A program made the position numbers and the translations under genes. 64,000 nt of DNA from positions 54,300 to 118,299 of the forward strand of contig JAHZHZ010000006.1 of the NCBI GenBank assembly GCA_019419995.1, read 5' to 3'. Below the pieces are notes generated by a model. That model had not been told where the DNA came from, searched no databases, and worked only from the letters and a program-made list of their open reading frames with translations. This DNA comes from Clostridiales bacterium. GTDB taxonomy: Bacteria; Bacillota; Clostridia; Christensenellales; Aristaeellaceae. How positions within the stretch are numbered: position 1 is the first letter of the stretch; the number at the start of each line of letters is the position of its first letter. This document shows, in pieces, positions 59,547 to 64,000 of this stretch.

Positions 59547-61967
59547 TTATACAGGCGTGGTATAGAAGACCGGCTCCGCGTAGAAATCGTTGAGGACTTG
59601 GATCACTTTTTTTAACTGTGCTTCGCCCGCCAGCCATGCTGAACAGTGCTGCTTCAGCATTTCTTCCAGCTTCATGTACATTCTTCCCTCCGGTTGGGGG
59701 AAATAGAGTTCTCCCACCTTTTCCAAGTACAGCTCATATTCCTCTTGAGAAATGGGAGACTTCAGTTTTTCCAAATCCGCCTGTGCATACAGATTGACCA
59801 GTTCGGACGCATCCCCGGCTGCTTTCAGGTGACAAAGCAGATACTGTTGGGCAAGATCCTTTTGTTTGGAGGCAGGATTCACCACAGCAAATTTCCCCGA
59901 AGCTACGGAATACAGCGGGTCATCGTGGGAAAATTTCAAAGAAACCTGGGTTTCAAGCCAATCCATCCCCAAGATTACGTCTCCATCCATTCTCAGCAAT
60001 GGTTCTTCCTCCGGCACCTGCGTCACACCGTCAATCTTCTTGGCTTCTCCATAGCGGAAGGCGGCAAAATCGATCCTGTCAAAGCATTCCACCAGTTTTG
60101 TAAATTCCGAATCGGAGAAATCTACCTCCTGTCCCTTAACAGCACAGATATCCGCATAACTCATTGCCATATTGTACATCAATTGGCTGGCAAAATCCAC
60201 AGCGCCTTCCGGCAAATCACTCACAGGGCATGCCTGCGCCCGATCGCTATGGGAAAGGCTCGTCAGCATATTCAACAATTCCTCCCAGGTTTCCGGAAGA
60301 TCGTCCGGAGCAAGGCCCAGCACTTTCATTGCTTCCAAGTTAAAACTCAAATCATTGTACGCATATCCCGAGATGGGAAATGCCACAACCTGGCCATCAC
60401 GGGTGACAAAGTCCCGGACGCCCTTATTCATGCGGGATACAGCTTCCAGCAAGGTTTCATCTTCCAGAGGCACATATACACCCGCATTTAGAAAATATTG
60501 TATTTCTCGATCATCCAGAATATATACATCCGATTCCAACTCGTCCGACACCAGAATTTCCTGATTATCTTCTTCATGTTTCGACCAGTCACTGCCGCGG
60601 ACAATGGCAATATCGGGATGTTCCTGTACAAACAGTTCCCTGGCACTGGGGTTCGATGAGCCCGTTACCCTCAGCTCACCCACTTCAGCTGGATTTTTTA
60701 GGCTGAAAATCTGCGCCTTCTGGAGATTGACAATGGCGTATCCATACTCGCCCAGCGCCACACCGCAATCCCCCGAATCGGCAGTGGCCGCCACCCGTTG
60801 TGCCGATGTCCCATCAAAGTCAGACGTTGCATAGATCCCCCCATTTTGCAGGAAGTACAATGTGCCCCCTGCAGAACAGGCAAAGCAACTGGCGTTGCCA
60901 TTCTCATCGTTGAGGACTTCGCCCAACGGCAAAAGATTTCCATCCTCCTGAATGCTCCACAGCCCCACGGCTTCTTTTGAAGGTGTGGTCATGGCAATGC
61001 AGGGAATTCCATCGGGCCCAGCGAACAGCTCTAAAACGCAGTTTGCACTATTCCATTCCAACTCCGGAAGCTCAATAGGCATCATTGCTCCTCCTGAATC
61101 CTCCACGCTAAACATGCGCACGCTGCCGTCACCCCACCCACAGCCCCAGTGGGTCCATTCCTGTGCATCCTCCCATTGTAGCGCTAGATAGAACCGTCCA
61201 TTGCCCCAGAGCAACCCGATTGCATACAGGCTCCGCTGTTCACAGCCCTCTGGTGGAGAAAACTGCTCGTAGTCAAATTCTAGTACTGTTTCCAGCGCAT
61301 AGCTCTCTTCTTCCAGGCAAATCCGCCCCACTCCAAATTGTGGTTTGTCCGTATCTGCATCCTTCAAATACAATCCATACAATTCACCATTCCCTGCAGT
61401 CAGCCGGTACAAATACCGATTCTGCGCCTCTTTTAACCGATAGATCTGAGGTTCGGACTCTGTAGAAGTTTGAGCGTAGAGTACGTTTTCATTATTGCTG
61501 TTGCCCAGCAACCACAGGGTATCCCCCAGCGTTGTAGCGGATTCGTAGCCGCCTACTGTTTCCCCATCAAAGCAAAAGGCAGGGGATACTTCCGCAAGCC
61601 AATTGTCGGAATGATAATCTTCAACGTTAGCGACGAGTACCCCTGCGGCCCATTCTCTGGCTGTGGTGGATGCAGCCAGGGCGACACCCGCCCCCAGCGC
61701 CAATATTCCGATTACACAGCTTGCTACCTGCATGGCCCGGGGCAGCCCATAGGACAAAGCTGACCGCAAGCGCCGCTGAACGGCACGAGCACGCAGTTTT
61801 CGGGCAAAAGCAGTACGATCTGGCTGCAGCTCTCCTTCTTCCTTGATTTCCCTATCATATTGCTTCATTTCTTCCTCCTCCAATTCCAGAAACGCGGCGC
61901 GCAGGATGGCTGCCTCCAAAGCTTCAGAAATAGCTTTCAGGCTGTAATCTGGGATGCGATTATCCAT
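59547..61967 (-). CDS. Transmembrane anti-sigma-like protein fused to a propeller-like region and a family-1 solute-binding domain
   Basis: 806 residues. Residues 1-78 are charged and cytoplasmic (EALEAAILRAAFLELEEEEM, then a basic KLRARAVQRRLRS stretch), as in anti-sigma factors of the DUF4179 kind. One helix spans about 79-99. Residues 115-425 hold repeated short strands with Trp and Gly (DTLWLLGNSNNENVLY; GVGRICLEEESYALE), propeller-like. Residues 427-806 follow a family-1 extracellular solute-binding protein (ELFVQEHPDIAIVRGS, DVYILDDREIQYFLNAGVYV, LPETWEELLNML, MDGDVILGMDWL). It overlaps the sigma gene by 8 bases. The likely job is to sense an outside ligand and release the sigma factor. 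Domain names are by pattern only. Confidence 0.8.
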   Translation of the reverse strand: MDNRIPDYSLKAISEALEAAILRAAFLELEEEEMKQYDREIKEEGELQPDRTAFARKLRARAVQRRLRSALSYGLPRAMQVASCVIGILALGAGVALAASTTAREWAAGVLVANVEDYHSDNWLAEVSPAFCFDGETVGGYESATTLGDTLWLLGNSNNENVLYAQTSTESEPQIYRLKEAQNRYLYRLTAGNGELYGLYLKDADTDKPQFGVGRICLEEESYALETVLEFDYEQFSPPEGCEQRSLYAIGLLWGNGRFYLALQWEDAQEWTHWGCGWGDGSVRMFSVEDSGGAMMPIELPELEWNSANCVLELFAGPDGIPCIAMTTPSKEAVGLWSIQEDGNLLPLGEVLNDENGNASCFACSAGGTLYFLQNGGIYATSDFDGTSAQRVAATADSGDCGVALGEYGYAIVNLQKAQIFSLKNPAEVGELRVTGSSNPSARELFVQEHPDIAIVRGSDWSKHEEDNQEILVSDELESDVYILDDREIQYFLNAGVYVPLEDETLLEAVSRMNKGVRDFVTRDGQVVAFPISGYAYNDLSFNLEAMKVLGLAPDDLPETWEELLNMLTSLSHSDRAQACPVSDLPEGAVDFASQLMYNMAMSYADICAVKGQEVDFSDSEFTKLVECFDRIDFAAFRYGEAKKIDGVTQVPEEEPLLRMDGDVILGMDWLETQVSLKFSHDDPLYSVASGKFAVVNPASKQKDLAQQYLLCHLKAAGDASELVNLYAQADLEKLKSPISQEEYELYLEKVGELYFPQPEGRMYMKLEEMLKQHCSAWLAGEAQLKKVIQVLNDFYAEPVFYTTPV

Positions 61968-62517
61968 TTTCTCCTTCCACCTCCTTCAATTGTGCAGCCA
62001 GTTTTCTGCGTGCGCGGTTTATGCGGTTGCGCAGGCTATCCCGGCTCACACCGATCAACGCCGCGATTTCCTCGTCAGGCATTTCGTCAAAATACTTCAT
62101 CTTCAACAGTTCCCTCTGTTGAGGCGGCAGTTGTTTGAGCGCACAGGCGACGCTGTGAATTTGCGCCTGGCGGATCAGGCCCTCATCTACAGCGGCATTG
62201 TCCGGCAATCGTTCCAGCTTTTCGTTCACATCGTCAAAACTATACCCTTTCTTTTGCCGGCGCAGGGAATCGATCGCCGCATTGCGCACGCAACTGAGCA
62301 AATAGGCGCGCCTGGAACCTGCCCTACATTTTCGCAACAAGCTGATCCGATCGATCAATTTGAGCATGGCCACTTCCACTGCGTCCTCAGCCTCGTGATG
62401 GCTTTTGAGCAGCGTGCGCGCCTTTTGGTACATCAGCGCATAATTCTCCTGATACAGTTGCTCCATAAATTCCCGATCCGTCTGGTTTTCAATTGCGGCA
62501 ATGATGCATGCTATCAT
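61960..62517 (-). CDS. ECF-type RNA polymerase sigma factor
   Basis: 185 residues. Region 2 (about 20-95; MYQKARTLLKSHHEAEDAVEVAMLKLIDRI, then SCVRNAAIDSLRRQKK) binds the -10 element and core polymerase. Region 4 (about 125-180; LPPQQRELLKMKYFDEMPDEEIAALIGVSRDSLRNRINRARRKL region) is a helix-turn-helix. It ends overlapping the membrane fusion gene, so they are co-translated. It has weak sites upstream (GAAGGAAA). A likely self-controlled promoter lies before it. Confidence 0.9.
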   Translation of the reverse strand: MIACIIAAIENQTDREFMEQLYQENYALMYQKARTLLKSHHEAEDAVEVAMLKLIDRISLLRKCRAGSRRAYLLSCVRNAAIDSLRRQKKGYSFDDVNEKLERLPDNAAVDEGLIRQAQIHSVACALKQLPPQQRELLKMKYFDEMPDEEIAALIGVSRDSLRNRINRARRKLAAQLKEVEGENG

Positions 62518-62547
62518 TTTCCTTCGCCCTTTCGTGTGCTCATTTAA

Positions 62548-62574
62548 TAGACGAATGAAATATCAAAGTCGAAC
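62548..62574 (-). promoter_or_regulatory. Candidate ECF-type promoter of the sigma operon
   Basis: On the minus strand GTTCGAC (62568-62574) is followed after 14 bases by CGTCTA (62548-62553). CGTC is a usual -10 element of ECF sigma factors, which often control their own genes. No sigma-A promoter is apparent here. Confidence 0.4.
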
Positions 62575-62763
62575 GCTTTTGAAGGAGAAATGGATAAAAA
62601 ACTTTCATCTTACTGGCGATTTGCATTCACATCCATATTTTAATGCAAATGACAGTTTAAGCAGATAGAGTAAAATTAACTTTGCAAATTGAAAGGCAGA
62701 TAATAAGAAACATGGTTTGCAGATCTCTGACAAATGAACCTGCGACACACCATTCAAAAGAAG

Positions 62764-63207
62764 ATGGCAAACCATACCTGAGAAAATTGTACAACTAAGC
62801 AAGGAAGTTATCAAGGCAGGTCAAGGAACTTGCGGGAAGCTGTGTGGGAGAAATCCTCAACGGACTGCTGGAAGCTCAGACGGAGGAGTTAACCCAGGCT
62901 GCTCGATACGAGCACAATGACCAGCGCCAGAGATAGCGTGACGATCACTACAACCGCATCCTCCCTACCCCTTTGGGAATGTTCCCTGAGGATATCGAAG
63001 CTCAAGGAGGATATTTTTGAAACCAACAATACCGAAATCACCGCCGGAAAAGCAGCGTAGAAGAAGCACTCATCAAGTGTACCTGGCTGATTGATGTATC
63101 CATGCGATATGTGGAAGAGATTGCAGAAGTACTGGGACAGAAGCAAGAAGTACATGGACATAAAGCACCTGGAGGCGCCCCTTAAGGGCGCCTCCATTTC
63201 TAATTAG
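62764..63207 (+). pseudogene. Internally deleted IS256-family (mutator) transposase
   Basis: Broken plus-strand frames read as an IS256-type N-terminus (KIVQLSKEVIKAGQ, then after a shift ELAGSCVGEILNGLLEAQ, ARYEHNDQRQR, a stop, DDHYNRIL) and continue to VSMRYVEEIAEVLG. They then join the family's C-terminal end (WDRSKKYMDIKHLEA) and stop at 63207. The catalytic core of about 250 residues is missing, and frameshifts and stops are present, so it cannot move. The flanking inverted repeats of the element were not found. A GC-rich inverted repeat (63171-63195) covers the C-terminal codons. Confidence 0.75.
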
Positions 63208-63826
63208 CTTTATTCATCTCAAGACCTGCAAACCAATTTGCGCAAAATCATTGGCGCATCAACTGAGCACATGATTTTTCAATCCATATCATGTCTTTCA
63301 ATCCATATCTTGTCTTTGTAAACGCATTGCTTATTTATTTCTTATCAAGGCCAAATCGGGGAGCCCCACTGATCTGCTACTGCATAAAGAGATGGCCCCT
63401 GCTGACGCTAAGGCCATCTTCTGTAAAAGAGTATTTACTTTTTTCACTGTCCACTTGGCAGAAAGCATATCAAAACGCCATGGCCGTTTCCTGCTGGAAT
63501 CATAGCGCTTTTCCTCAGAGCCAGATCGTCAGAACAACAAAAGCAGTGTGGGGGACCAATAGAAGGCATCTATTTCATCCATATATCGCTTGCTTATTGG
63601 CCATTTCAACCAATGGGTAATGTTCTCGACATGAACTCAATCGAGTCATGGACAATCCTTCAGTACATCGTTCCCTCCAACTTCCACCAGGGTTCTCCCT
63701 TTTCCCTTCTCGGTTCAGTGCAATGACAAAACTATAGTTTTCCAGGGCACATGTACGCAATTTCGCCACGAACATGTCCATGCGCAAGCCCATCGTGGGA
63801 ATTTTACGCGATACAAGCCAACAACA
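63208..63826. other. Intergenic region after the transposase remnant
   Basis: About 620 bases with no recognised gene. Open frames at 63291-63620 (plus) and 63575-63829 (minus) show no ribosome site or family motif, and the base composition is lower in G+C than the genes around. It may contain more decayed mobile DNA beside the rRNA operon. Confidence 0.45.
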
Positions 63827-63866
63827 CAAAAAAAGAATTCCGACATTACATCAACATCGGAATTCT
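63827..63866 (-). terminator. Terminator of the rRNA operon
   Basis: AGAATTCCGA/TCGGAATTCT perfect stem followed by T7 on the minus strand, just after tRNA-Asn. Confidence 0.93.
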
Positions 63867-63870
63867 TTGT

Positions 63871-63945
<75 letters not shown>

Positions 63946-63957
63946 AAAGATTGAATC

Positions 63958-64000
63958 CGGCGACGACCTACTCTCCCGGGCCGTTGCCAGCCAAGTACCA
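63958..64000 (-). rRNA. rrf: 5S ribosomal RNA, 3' end only
   Basis: The last 43 bases read on the minus strand as TGGTACTTGGCTGGCAACGG and on to GGGAGAGTAGGTCGTCGCCG, the conserved 3' part of 5S rRNA. The rest lies beyond the right edge. Confidence 0.9.

Noticed and set aside
63291..63829. Two open frames of 109 and 84 codons beside the rRNA operon
   Set aside because: No ribosome site or motif; probably chance frames in decayed DNA.

Overview
The window looks like chromosomal DNA of a Gram-positive (Firmicutes) anaerobe, most likely class Clostridia, with a moderately high G+C content. The evidence is consensus sigma-A promoters with strong AGGAGG ribosome sites, a T-box leader on alaS, a Bce-type peptide-resistance module, FloA/NfeD, LCP and NlpC/P60 wall proteins, a BclA-like protein typical of spore surfaces, a LexA box of the Bacillus type before recA, and a Csn2-containing CRISPR system. 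No rRNA sequence long enough for placement is present; a Christensenellales-like lineage is only a guess.

Layout. 1-2.8 kb: 5' part of dnaX facing murG. 2.8-11.3 kb (minus strand): a Bce-like response regulator, kinase, ATPase and permease set, then a potABCD polyamine transporter. 11.5-19.1 kb (plus): nfeD-floA and a small membrane protein, a LytTR regulator, an LCP ligase, a CBS protein, an NhaC antiporter and a CDF exporter. 19.4-24.3 kb: two secreted SH3b proteins, one an NlpC/P60 hydrolase. 25.3-28 kb (minus): a complete small Tat translocase encoded with one Tat-signal phosphatase. 28.3-31.7 kb (plus): ABC exporter, flavodoxin, and a cysteine-packed protein with a BclA-like C-terminus. 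31.9-38 kb (minus): a serine-palmitoyltransferase-like enzyme with a short-chain dehydrogenase, a degenerate mannitol-dehydrogenase-family protein, a secreted double chagasin-like inhibitor with a UPF0303 protein, and a CNNM/CorC protein. 38.3-44.9 kb (minus): recA, an SH3b protein, glycerol-1-phosphate dehydrogenase, short alaS with T-box, and a peptidoglycan-binding protein. 45.3-52.7 kb (plus): mnmG-rsmG, a repeat lipoprotein, ybaB-recR, four tRNAs, a TRIC/UPF0126 protein and a duplicated DUF1576-like membrane protein with a small partner.

52.8-59.5 kb (minus) is a complete type II-A CRISPR-Cas locus: cas9-cas1-cas2-csn2, then an array of seven good repeats plus two decayed ones. A tracrRNA gene lies on the opposite strand upstream of cas9. 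The tracrRNA promoter overlaps the cas9 start codon and the cas promoter fires back across the whole tracrRNA gene, so the cas9 mRNA leader is antisense to tracrRNA. The array has its own consensus promoter, whose -10 box contains the csn2 stop codon.

59.5-62.5 kb (minus) holds an ECF-type sigma factor coupled to a membrane protein that joins a short cytoplasmic (anti-sigma-like) part, a predicted extracellular propeller-like region and a family-1 solute-binding domain. This looks like an unusual one-protein nutrient sensor. The right end has an internally deleted IS256-family transposase, then the end of an rRNA operon (5S rRNA and tRNA-Asn, minus strand).

The best candidates for new biology are the sigma/solute-binding fusion, the head-on tracrRNA/cas9 control region, the cysteine-rich BclA-like protein and the sphingolipid-like gene pair.
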